Shown here piece after piece: positions 45,355 through 58,800 of a DNA stretch of 64,000 nt. Location of the stretch: NCBI GenBank assembly GCA_038049695.1, contig CP142455.1, positions 26,077,501-26,141,500 of the forward strand, given 5' to 3'. Numbering within the stretch: position 1 is the first letter of the stretch; the number at the start of each line of letters is the position of its first letter. The notes beneath the pieces are model-generated. The model had not been told where the DNA came from, did no database searches, and saw nothing but the letters and a program-made list of their open reading frames with translations. This DNA is from Cinnamomum chago. Its lineage: Eukaryota; Streptophyta; Magnoliopsida; Laurales; Lauraceae. The translations under genes were made by a program, and so were the position numbers.

Positions 45355-46850
45355 GAGAAAGCTGCTAGAGAGAGAGAGAGTGGAAAGTATCTTCAAAGGC
45401 TTTTATCTCTGTCTGCAAATCTCTCATTTATTTAAGTAGCACTACTCCCTTTTCCATAACCATTCTCTCTCTCATCAGCGCACCGGAATTCCGTTCCCAC
45501 ATTCTCATCTCTGGTAGGAAACTTGCCAAAATCCTTCATTTTCCTACTGATCGTGCCGTTTTATGGTCAAGTCTAAACTCTCCCAGTAGAAGATACAGAG
45601 ATCTCAAGGTACATTACATATGTTGTTGAAGATGAAATGCCATGCTCTTGATTGATTCCTCATTGTTTCTTTTTCTCCTTTTTTAAGAAAACATTCTTGA
45701 AATCTGATTTCCAAGCTCTGTTTCAATGAATTCGCGTAACTTTCTTTACTTTAAAAAAAAAAAAAAAGTACTACGTACTGACTGAGATTCTCATTTTCAT
45801 GTGAGAGAAATTTGCGTAAAAAGCTTGTTTTTTTTTTTCCTTGCTTGTGGTTTCTGGAGAAAATCAAGTTGTTGTTTTTTCTCATTCTGCATCTTCATTC
45901 TACTAATACTGAATGGATTTGAGACACTCGATCGGTCCTAAAACACGGCCTAAAAGTGAGTGGGTGAGTGGTATTGTCAGATATATAAAGGTTTCGGTCA
46001 TGACTGATGAAGAATCAGTATGGATTTGTTCAGGCACTTGAGATGTTTTAGAACTAGGACTAAACCAAGTGGTGTCACCTGGTGCGTAACGGTTTTGGCT
46101 AGGCCGACACCAATTTTTTTTATGTTCATTTTATTGAAACTTCATTCTAACCAGTCACCACACCTTCATATTATGTTTGAGTATTTATTTTTTTACATCT
46201 AAACCTATAGAAGCAAATAGGAAAAAAAAATGAAATTTGTGATTTTTTCATTATCTTTTAGAAATCTTCAACTTTCAAAAGACAATCAAATACTGATATA
46301 TAAACCGATATGTAACAGTTTCCACTTACCCCATACCATGATCATCGAAACGTTTTCTAAAATCATGTTTGAAACTCCATCTCATCTTTTTATTTTTTAT
46401 TTTTTATAGTATTTACGTGTAAAATAACAGAAATGGAAAAAAATGAAAAAAAAATTATCTTACTTTTTTCTTCCTGATAAAAATATAAATTTATTTTTTA
46501 CGTTACTGTCTTCCAAAAAATATAGTGATTTTCTTTCCTTGATGAGATTCTTATGTCTGATCTCTGGAGACAACCAAGTTCTTGTTTTTCTTGTCTTCCA
46601 TCTTCCCTCCATCACTTTTGAATGGATAGTTCTCAATTCTGCTGCATTCTCTCCAAAAATCCAAGCTTTTTAAACTTTTCACATCACGTGCACCTCACCT
46701 GTTACTGACCGGCCCAGGGAATCTTGAGATAGAGTCTGTTTTGAATTCTTTTGTTCGTTTTTGAGAAGTTGGATTTTGAGAACTTGGGGGTGTATTCCAC
46801 TTGATGGAATTTTGGTGTTTGGCAGAGAGTAAAATTGGAGAGAAGTGAAG
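45355..46850 (+). promoter_or_regulatory. Probable promoter-proximal region and 5' leader of the kinesin gene
   Basis: A GA/CT-rich stretch (45345-45500) typical of plant 5' leaders precedes the kinesin ATG by about 1.4 kb. A plausible leader intron runs from ctcaag/GTACATTA at about 45609 to ttggcag at about 46824, leaving a 26-bp leader part next to the ATG. No transcript evidence is available, so the start site and intron are inference. Confidence 0.35.
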
Positions 46851-49800
46851 ATGACCAGGGAAAATGACAGGAACGTGAGCTTCATGTCTCCTTCCAAGGG
46901 ACTGAGAGGAGGGCTCAAAGCACTGAACCATCATGACCGTTCGATTGTGTTGGATGAGATCTTCAATGATGACGAACTGGCTCAAAGGAAGGCCGAAGAA
47001 GCAGGTAAAAGACTTTCAGTCTTCCAAATTTTTTTTATTATTTTTGATCTTGCCTGTATATAGCATGCTCTAAATTGATGGGATAAAGCTTCATTGATGG
47101 CAAATGTTAGCTCTACAGCTAAGAATATGTCCAAAAACATAGAGTAGAAGTAGGCATGTCATTGATGTTTTCCTCTTTTTTTTTTTTTTTTTTTTCTCTA
47201 TCATAATTGGATGAAAAAAGTGCAATAATTAAGAAGGCAAAATTATGATGTGACACCACTAACATTTTATTCCTCCACTTGGCTCTTTTGTTTTTTTTTT
47301 CCTCCAATAAAAAAGTATGATAAATTAAGGTGTATTACTTTAGGACAAAAGGTGCTTTTAATCCACATTCCCTCCCTCACCTCTACTGTATCCTATATCA
47401 TCTTTGTAATGGTCTCATATGAGCAATCTACATATAGCTAGGATAAAAATGTCCAATTAGTTTATCATAGCCCTCGATTTAATAACCTGAAATCTTAATG
47501 ACATTTTAACTATAGATTTTCTTGAGATTCATTCCAATGGTGAGGGAAAGTCCAATATATGAGTATAAATTTGGGTCTCAAAGTAGCTGCATCGATGAAA
47601 GGTAGCCTCAAGTGGGCCCCATAGTGCTAGACTACATTTGCAGTTGCTCATAGAAAAATATTTTTCAGTATTATTGAAACAGAGGATTTTACACACAACT
47701 CTACTTTTTACTTTAATATACCTTAATTTTGCTTTTTTCATTTTTTGACTTGCATCTCCCTTTTGCTCCTCCGCATATGTAAACTAATAAGAATATAATG
47801 CAAAAAAAGCATGGACATTGCTTTGCTTTTCAATAGAAAGGCAATTCTTTTCCACGGGAAAATGATTTTAGGTTGGAAAGTTGAATCCATATTAGACATC
47901 TTTTATCTTTAAAAATGATTATATAGTGCAAACTTATTTATCTTTTATTGATAACGGGACCAATAAGCTCTTTCCAACATATTATAATTTTTCATTGCAA
48001 ACATTATTTGACATACTTCTTACATACAATTCATTTTACTATATATTTTTCTTTAACTAGAGGTGTAAATATCTAGAAATATAAACATTAATATATGAGA
48101 CTAAAGAGGAAGATGAAGAGAAAGAGCGTGTCTCTCAAATACACTTTGGTCCAAACACCATTAGTAATTCATATCATGAACTAAGGGTACGGCTGTTAAA
48201 GAGTTGGGTCAGCCGGGGTATGTGGTTGTCCTTACCTTGCCTTTAATATATGTATGGTTTTGCCTGGGCATACCAATGCCACCCAAAGGGGCTACACTAC
48301 CTAAGCCTATATCCTGACCCCCATTGGCCACAGCCAAGCCCAGGGTCTAAAAACAAGAAAATTAGTTTTTTTCTTACATTGCCATTAAGCATATGGATTG
48401 TCAACCAAATATAAAGACTCCTGCTTCATTCAAGTTTGGGACTCACTTTCTCTTCTAATTAATCCCATTACAAAGAAGACAAAGAACAAAAATATGTTGG
48501 TTACAAAAAAAAAAAAAAAAAAAAAAAAAACCCAACTTTTCCCCTTGCATCTTATTATGGAAACACTTTGAAGTGATATTCATTTCTCAAGCATACACAC
48601 AATATCGACTTTATAGAGTTCTAAAAAGATTGGCAACGTACATGCTTTTGAATCTACTGTTCACTTCCATCTGATGGACTGTTAGACAAAGGATGAGAGG
48701 TAAAAGAAATGATGAAGCCCCATGCATATAAATGAGCATGCACACAAACAACTAATATGTAATGTAGCTACAAAAATCAAAATAGATAGGCAGATGATGC
48801 AACTTTTTATTTTGAATTCTTAAATCCAAGAGATGTTAGAATAAAAAAGATGACCAAAAAGTCAAATGCCAATCATCAAATAATATATATATATATATAA
48901 AACCATCATAAACTTACGTGAGAAAAATAAAAGAATTACAAAGCTTCGCAAAATGAAGTCCCAAAAAGCACCTAAAAAGGGCAATTTAGTATATATTTAA
49001 ATACTTAAATATCTTATATAAAATTAAAAAAAATAGAAGGGCAGGCCACGGCCGGCCTAATTCCATCCAAGCCCGACCTTTAAATTTGAGGGCTAGCAAA
49101 AAATATATGTCTAACCTTGCCCGACCTTTAAATTTGACAGGTCTAATTAAGGGGCCGTGAGAGCGCTGATAAATATAAAATAATATAAAATTATTTTTTA
49201 TTTTTTATTTTTATATATTTCTTTAAATTCTTTAAAGTGTAAGAATCTGAAACTTCACACCATTGAATTTATCAAATATTGAGTTGTTCAAGTCATTAAT
49301 TAATTCTATAAAAAAATTCATGAATTAACTGTTCACACAATAGACTTCACAGGACACTTCAGTAGGCCTAAAACCAAAATTTGTACATTAAAATTATAGA
49401 TTTAAAGTTACACTACCACACTATTGAAGTTTTTCTTACTTCGCTCTTGGCCCGAAAAGAATTAGTGAAGCAAGTGTTGGTAACGCTCTCGCAGCAAAAG
49501 AAAAGAAAAAGAAAATTATGGGTCATATTGACATGCAGGAGCCTCTCCCCCGCCCACACGGATAGAAATATACTGCGGGCCTGCGGCCCCGGTTGAGGAC
49601 CCAGATCCTTTCTGAATCCTACTCCCAACTAATTTTTTTGTCTTCCACCTTTTCTGCAATGGATTTTCAGAACATAGATTTTCTTGGTTCCTTCCCACCC
49701 AGAAGGGAAAAAAATGGAAATACTGAACTGATCAAATGGAGCCCCAGTGGAAATTCTCCTACTTTCTTTTCAATCACATGAACCATTTCTTTGTTTCTCC

Positions 49801-52800
49801 AATCCACAGCTTCCAGAAGATATCAAGCAGCAGAATGGCTAAGGCAAATGGACCAAGTTGCATCTGGCACCCTCCCTGAAGAACCCACAGAAGAGGAGTT
49901 CTGTCTTGCTCTGCGCAATGGTCTCATTCTTTGCAATGTCCTCAACAAAGTCAATCCAGGTGCTGTTTCCAAGGTATGGGTGTTTAGCATTGCTTGTTGC
50001 TTCTCTAACAATCACCTTGTTGTTTCTGTTTATAGCTATTCTGATCATTTATTGACACAACTTCAATTTTCGTTCTTCTTTCTATTCAAGTCTCTCTACA
50101 TGCATGCATCTCAGTGTCTATGCATGAAGCATTTGATTTTCTTAATAAAAAGAAAGAGGAATTACATTCTAACAGTTAGTTTTAAATGTGGGTTTGGGCT
50201 CTTTTCAAATAAAAACAATTTCAAATGTAGGAGGGGACTTTGCTGTTTGTATTTGCTGATGTTTATCTTTTCCTATATGATGGGATAAAGACCTCTGTTG
50301 CATGTTGATGTATGGGCAATTATTTTCTTTGTGGGATTTCTTGTTACAGGTTGTTGAGAATCCTGTCATTGATGTTCAACTGACTGAGGGGGCAGCGCAA
50401 TCGGCAATTCAGTACTTTGAGAACATGAGGAATTTTCTTGTGGCTGTTGGAGAAATGAAGCTTTTGACATTTGAAGCATCTGATTTAGAGAAGGTATGAC
50501 TTGTCTTGTGCATGGTTCCATGGAATAGAAAAAATTGAAGGGAACCTATTGTGTAATACCCATGAGGGGGAGAGAGATTTGCAATGGGGTCCACTTCTCC
50601 AACATGTACTTTTGGAACAAAACCCTCCACAATGAACATGCATTTGAATAACTCCTAAGCCATAAATGCACGAGTGTGTGATAAACTCCCAAATGGTATG
50701 ATAATTGAGAATTAATATGCCTTTTACGTGTGATTTCAATCCAATTGTAAATGCCACTTCATCTTTGAGCTTATGATATTTGCATGTGGGTCTTGGCCCT
50801 CGGGATGAGATTTTGATCCAACAATCTTACAGAAGGGGAACCTGCTGCACGGATTTCTTTATGTGAGCATTCTCATATGTAAATTACATTCCTTTTCTCC
50901 TTTAAGAGATAAGTTACTTAAATCCATTATTCCCCAGTAGCTTTGAAACACTAATAGCATAGCGAACATTTGAAATCACCATAGTCTGCTTACCTGCCCA
51001 GAGATAATATATTGAATTTAGCTGCCTAGGCCCACCAGCTCCACTACACCCCACTATTACACACACTGGCGGAACCAAGGGGGCGCTGGCAGGGGCCCTG
51101 CCCCCACCAAACCCTCCCCCCCCCCCCCCCCCCACCCCCAACTCAAATTTCAGAAAACCCCTTGAGGTTTTAAAGATTTTTATAGTTTTTTACTTATGGC
51201 CCCTCCCAAAGTTTTTTAAAAAAAGCCCTTAAATGTTTTGAAAATCATATGCACTCTTTTATATGTGGCCCTCCCAAAATTTTGTTTTGTTTCTACATAG
51301 AGGCCCCTCCCCTCCAAGGAAGAATTCCTGGGTCCACCCCTGATTACACAGAATTGTTTCCTTATACTTCTCTAGCCGTGTGCATGGTCCATAGCTAAGT
51401 TTGAAGCTATCTTGTGGGGTTCACATTTTATTCAACATGGACAAAAACTTGCCTTAAAGAACTTAGAAATGCAACCAACATGTTTTTAAAGCAATGAATA
51501 TGAACAACCATTACTAACGTTCATCCATTTTTGGTCCAAGGGGCCTGTTTGGCATCTTTTGGGGAATGTTTCATTTTGAGAATGAATGAAAGAAAAACTT
51601 GTTTGGCAAGCATTTTCTCTCCCTTCCTCCACATCTATAAAATTTCTTCCTCTCTATCTCCCTCCTCTCTTTCTCTCTCTAGATTTTTTCACTCACAATT
51701 CACAAAATGCCTGCCTAATAAGTTTTTCTCCATTCATTCCTAGAATGAAACATTCCCAAAAAGATGCCAAACACATATTTCGAAATCATAGCAATATCTG
51801 GTCTCTGGTTCGTTCATGCTAAGACTAACTGAATGAACAATTTGATTTATTTGGAGTAGGCCATATGTGCGCCTAGAGAACTGGAGTAGATTAATAAAAC
51901 CCCTTGGTTACCTGTTCTTCCAAGATTGTAATATTGTTGATTTAACAAAAACATGAAATGAGTAGTCAAGAAGTTGGAGGCTTCTCCCAAGTGTATTTTG
52001 GCCTTGGTGTTCCATTTCACAAAACTTGATTTTCTCAGCTGTTTCAGTTTTATTAATGGCAATGTCGCTTGTCAATTGTCTTCTTTCCATTATAGTGATT
52101 TATGTTTCTGCTCTAAATTAATAAAAAGAGGCATCCTACTTATGTTCTTCCTTACATGCTACAATTTGATCTATAATCAATGTTCTCAGTTACCATTTAA
52201 AGAAAAGGCACACAGAAGAGATGACCAGTTCCATGTCATAGAAATTCAAGCTGATTTCATATACTAAGATACGCTCATTATATTTTGACAAGCTCAATCA
52301 AGTATTTTGACTGTGATTTTTACTGTGACTTGCCTGTCCAACTTTGGTTTTTATTTGAAGTTTTTAAACCTTGTGTGGTTTTCTTGAGACGTGTTTCTTC
52401 AAATCCCAGGCTATATAATGATTCATGCATGTTCTACCTTATGTTTATTTCATTTATGTCAATATTTTGATATGGGCATTTTGTCTGTTTATGCTAAATG
52501 TTTCTTGGCAGGGAGGCTCGTCCGTTAAAGTTGTGGACTGCATTCTTTGCCTGAAAGGATATCATGAGTGGAAACAAGCTGGCGGCATTGGTGTATGGAG
52601 GTATGGTGGACTTGTAAAAATTACTTCCTTAACAAAGGAGCCACCTCCCTCTTCGCTTGGCAGTGAAAGTGCAGATGATGGGTCATCAGATAGCTCCCCA
52701 TATGACCATCAGCTATTAGATGTTCTTCATCTTTCCAGTGATGTTTGTCTTGAAGAATCCAAGGCAGCTGGTGCTCTTAGTTCTCTTTTTGCTAGATTTG

Positions 52801-55800
52801 GGCTTGTGCTTCTCCGGGCTTTCCTTACAGAGTGCAATGGAGTTGAGGACCTGCCTTTGAATGCAATGGTAGGTAAGAGCTGTTTCTTATTTGTTCCCCT
52901 CACTTATTTTAATCTTCTACTTCTGGCAGCATGATGTATACACAAAGGATTCTTTCACTGGACTCTTATCATATGAAAACTTGGGTTATTCTTTGAATGC
53001 GATAGTGGAAAATTAGAAAGCTATGCTTGATCAAGGCTAGCCATGTTTCTTTTCTGGGAATAGTTTTGGTTCCAGTTTTGTTTTAATCCTGGTTGTGAGG
53101 TTTTCCCCCCTCGTCTGCTCATTTACTTTGCATTCTCTTGCTTCTGTTTCATGTTCTGTTTCTGTGATACATCCTCTTCTTTTGAATCTACTTTAACATA
53201 AGTCTGCTAAAAAATGAAAAAGTTTCATATTCTTTTATATGTTCTTGTGTTCTGATGTAATTATCCTTTCCAAAAGCTGAATCCATTATAATGCAACATA
53301 CAACTAATTGGTGGGACATCAATGAAATATGTAAATATGAATTGGGTTTCAAACTAAATCATTGGAATGATCACAGTTCTCTATAAAGAACTATATAATT
53401 TCTTTTAACATATTTTGAAATTCCATCGTGATTACTTTCATTATGTTACAAGTCATTCACATAGTTGATACCTTTAGAATTTTTTTTTTTTACATTATTT
53501 TTATATATCAATCAATTTCACTTTTTCTCTGTAGCATGAAATTCCTTTTTGGGGTACTCAAGCTGTAAGGTCTATTCCTATGATTTTTGTGAAAACCCAG
53601 GTTCTGTGTGATGATGTATTCTTAGATGCCGAGTCAAAGATAGATTCACGTGAAGTAATGAAGGAACCTCATTGGCCATGTGGGTTCCCTTTTTTTTTTT
53701 ATGAGATGCAACTGGAAAGATACTCTCATGGCACCAAAAAGGGAACTGTTTCCAAAATTTTCCTTTCCTTCTCTTTCCTTCAAAAATTGCCCTTTTGTTT
53801 CCTATCAAAATAAGGTGGGAGAAGTGACACTCTACAATTAGCACTAAAACCAAACCAAACCAAGCCTTTTCCCACTAGGTGGGGTCGGCTATATGGATTT
53901 GACGACGCCAATCAAATCTGTTTAGGGTCATGTCCTCCGTTAGAACCATGTAGGCAAGGTCATGTTTAATAGTTTCTTTCCAACTTCTCTTGGGTCTCCC
54001 TCTCCCTCTCCCTCTCCTACTCCGGGCAATCTCCATGCTTTCACACCTTTTAACAGGTGCCTCCATTGGGCGCCTTCTAACATGGCCGAACCATCTCAGT
54101 CGATTTTCTCTCATTTTATCTTTAATCGGTGCTATTCCTACTTTGCCCATAATCTCCTCATTCCTAAATCCTATCTCTCCTTGTGATCCCATACATCCAT
54201 CTTAGCATTCTCATCTCCGCAACTTCCATCTTCTTAACATGATTATGCTTTACTGCCCAACACTCTGATCCATATAACAACGCTAGACGTACCACCACCT
54301 TATAATACTTTCCTTTAACCTTGAGGGGAACTTTCCGATCACACAAGACCCCCGAAGCACTCCTCCATTTGGTCCACCCGGCCTGAATCCTGTGACTTAC
54401 ATCAGTATCAATCTCTCCATCCTGTTGCACCATAGATCCAAGGTACCTAAAGTTTTCTTTCTCTACAATCTTTTGTGTGCCCAAACTTACTTTTAAGTTA
54501 CCAAGTGTCCTACTTTGACTAAACACTCTACAATTAGCACTATACATTGAAAATTTAAATCGCTTAAATGCGCATCCTTCTCTTTTATGGGTTGTTGCCA
54601 AATCTTGCTCCAATTTGAATTGGCCCCATCATAAGATTGAGTTTGTATAAAACACATGCCATGTGTTTTATATATTAGGTCCTAGTTTCTCTAACATGTA
54701 AAATTGGTATAATCCATTTAAATCCAAAGTGTTAAAACCATCGTGGAGCACAGATTTTAAAGATCGAAAAGGCGCTACTAAATAAAACTATAAGGAGTTC
54801 AAAAAAAAAAAAAAAAAAAAACAACCTACTTTTACACTTTTCAATTGAAACGAAAAGAATACTGAAATTTTCTCTTACAGCAAAATGCATTTTAGCTGGT
54901 GGGGTCAACCTAACCTTATATTCAAACTCGTTTTTACTTAGATCCAACCTAATTAAACTCAAATGACTTGATTTTTATTTACATCACATAACTTGAAATA
55001 AAATGGGTCCAAATATTGGACACAAATCTAATTTCTCAATTTTCTCAAGCCTGATTTTTATTCAAATCCAAACTTGATTCTGTTCAGTATCACAGAAACC
55101 AAATTAAAATGGTTCAAAATTTTTTGACATGAATCTAATTTCCTCAAATTTTCCAATTCCACTTATCTATAATAAATAAATAATTATTCTTCTATCTAGC
55201 TAACAGTTCAATAAAATACATATAGATTGATAATAGTTTGACACATTTTAAATTATGTGATCTGGACAAAAATTAAGTTTGGATTTAATTAAAAATCATG
55301 TTTTAGAAAATTGAGAAAATCAGATTTGCATCCAATATTTATGCCCGTTTTAATTCAAGTTATATGATTTGAATAGAAAACAATTTCCGTTTGAATATAA
55401 TTAGATTTGGATTTGAGAAAACTTCTGGTTTGTATCTGGTTAGGTTGACCCCATGAGCCGAACCACATCCTGTCCGAAGATAAAATTTCGCATTTTTTTT
55501 TTCAATTGAAAAATGTTAATGTGGATTTTATCTGACATCACCTTCCTTAAAAATATGGGCTCCATGCTTTTGATGCTTTGGATTGAAATGGACCATCTGC
55601 ATTTACATGTTCCAAAAAATGGCCTTGATGTATTAAACATTTTTTTTTTAAATTTATTCGAGTGTTTTTTACAAGCTCAATCACCTAATTGTAAGACTCG
55701 GCCTCCTCCCACATAAGTGAATGACATCCATTTGACAATCTAAATTTCAATATGTGGGGTCCTATAGGTGTCGGAAATAGTTGGAAAGAGAGTGAGAAGA

Positions 55801-58800
55801 AAATGGAAAATCTGGAAATAGAGTTAAAAGAAAAGGGAATCTTCTTTTAACATTCCAAAATTACCTTCACCTTTTATCTCGTAAAAGAAGGAAGTATAAA
55901 CCAATGAGCATCCTTGTCTTCGTTTCAGTTCCACTTTTGTCCCCCTAGCACTACTCTTCTTAGATATCATCAGAAAAATACTTACTAGTTATAATGTCAA
56001 ACATTCAAGCTTGACAATCCTGTCCTTTCAAGATATTTTTGAAGTATTTTTGGTTTAGGCGAAGGTAATCCTACATGATCCTTCCATCAATTGGAAGTCC
56101 TCACTCCTTGGAACTTGTATTTATTTATTTATGTTTTCTGAATGGTATTCATTCCTGGTAAACTTGTTTTCCTGAAATATCGAATTAGCTGTTTGTGGTA
56201 CTTCTATATAGTATAAAGTTAAAGCCAGAAGTGCTATTCATTCATGTAATCTAGCTCATAAAGGCATGTACCAGTATAAGTAAAGCTAAATCTGTATTTT
56301 TATGTCTATATATTTGTGAATGCATTATTTATATTTAAGCAAAACCAAGGTTGGCATTTGGACTTTCGATGTGGTAAATGGTTTACTTTGAGTAAATGTG
56401 ATATATCTGGTTAATTGGGAGGACAAAAGAGGGCCCATTTCTACCCATTGACTCCACCACTTATGTGCAGCCATTACTTTTAATTTTAATTTTAATTTTA
56501 TTTAATTTTTTTGGTTGGTAACATAACCTGAACCCCATGAATTCAAAACTTTTGTGCCACCACTATTATAATCTAATTGACCTGTTGTCAAATCAATCAA
56601 CTTCTTTGTCATGTCAAACTAGCATATTCAAGATCTGCTCATGTAGAGATGCTTGGCTGGAAATCATGGCTCTGATTTTCTGTTATGTGTAGCTTGTCGA
56701 TACTGTGCTCGGGAAGGCTGTTAAAGAGCTCAATGAACTGCTTATTTTCCAGAGCAATCAGGTACTCCATTGATCATAGCCACAGATCCTCTTAAAGTAA
56801 TGCTATACTCTCTTCGTTTTTTTCGGTCATGGGTTGTTGTTACAACACATTATTACAACTGACTAATCTGCTTTTAGCATCTTCAAATGAGTGCCATATA
56901 TTGTCAACAATTGCCTGGTTAAATATGAGCAGATAAAAAAAATCTCTGCTCTGAACTACAGAACACTATACTTTTAACACTCATGCAGAGAGAAGCTGTA
57001 TTAAACTGTAACTGTAAGCCTAACCATCTTTATCTCCATACTACTTTACAGCTTGGTCTGCTTTTGAAGGAGGTTTTGAAAGGTGATGGCTGCTTATTAT
57101 CAAAAGAAGAATTTATACAAGCTATTACAAAATATCTTGATGGAATATCTTGCTCTAGTTCAACTGGTTGCCCGAAATGTTCGAAGTTCTGCATTTGTGG
57201 TGTAAATCATGGAGAGAACTGGCTTATAGAACATCACAACTATGAACATGTGGAACGGCTAGATCTTCAGCAGAAACAACTTGAGGTATAAATATAAATT
57301 TATAAAATTATTTCTATTCTTTCATGCTTTTTTTTGTCTTGAATTGTTTTCTGGAAAAAACTTTCTAACCGATAATAGCTCCTTTTCCACTTATTATTTG
57401 TGTGATAGCTACTTTGTAGAGAATCATATGTTATCAATTAGAGTGTTTTTTTTTTAAACACATATTTTTCATGAAGCCAATGCATTGGCTGATGGTCTGG
57501 CTTAAGACGGTGCACCTCATACCACTGTTAAGAAATTTTATCACTTAGACTTTTATCCCTTTATATCTTGAGTTATTTTCTGAAACAAAAAACTTCATTA
57601 AAGATGCTGGCTCCTTTTCCACTTATCTTTTGTGTGATAGCTATTGGCTACTTTGTAGAGAATTGTATGTTTTTAGGGAGAGCCCATGTCTTTTATACAT
57701 AACTTTTTGGAAGTCAATCAATTGGCTTTAGTCTAGCAAGAGATGGTGCATCTTGTACTGCTCTTATGTATGATATTTAGTGGATGTCGCTCTTTCTAAA
57801 CTATTGTAATTTTGACCTCCCATAATATTGATAATAAGGTTCTGTTGATTAAGATGGGTAACTGCTACAAACTAACCCTTCTCTCAGAAATCCTGATACC
57901 AATATTTGATTCTTTGAAAATTGGAACATAGATAGCAATAAGACTGCCTGATTTCTGTTAGAAAGTACAGCTTACTGATGCCATGTGGCCTAATGGCTGA
58001 CATAAGCAGGTGTACTGCTCGTCACCAAGTAAGATTGAGACATTGTAGGTTAGAGAATGACAAGTCGTGAAAATGAATGACTGTCTATATCTACATTCTT
58101 TGCTTCAAACCATTGGAATTTCACAACAAATGAAAGAGGTGAAAATGGTTTCCTTCTACCATTTCTTTCCTATTCTTATTTTTTCTTTTTTTAATATGCT
58201 GAAATATTCACCTCCTTTTTAGATACATTCATCACCATCACAATCTAATTTCCATGGACTTTGCATCATTTCATGAAACACACTGCATGACTCGGCTTTA
58301 TAGTTGTCTTATTTTTGATAAATATGAAAATAAGATCCATTGAATAATGCTAGCTGTCCAAGCCGAGGTGGCAATTATGAGCCATTTACTGGCGTTCTGA
58401 TGTGGACAATTATGATCCATTGCCATTGTGGAGATAAGGACCATGTCACAGCTCTAGCTCATTAGTGTACGCGCCATTTTTGTGTGCTTAGGGGAGAATG
58501 CTAAATGGACTGACTGAACCCATAGTTGCACCCCTGATCCACACATTTGGGTCTGTTGGGCCATAAGATGGGACATTACATCCACATAGGCTGTGAAGTC
58601 ACCATTGTTATATTTTGGCTCAGGTCTTTTTAATTTTGAGCAGCAACCACTTAATTTAATGGTGTTTCAGTTATTCTACATTTTATTAAACAGTCAGTGA
58701 TTGTGACTGCATCTTCTCAGGTTTATTACTTGTTTTATCAACAGTCTAGATGGGCTTTATTTGCATTAGGAACCTATAGAAGCAATAATAATCTCCTTTG

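Noticed and set aside
53580..54205. + strand open frames over the LINE
   Set aside because: Antisense shadows of the LINE reading frame.
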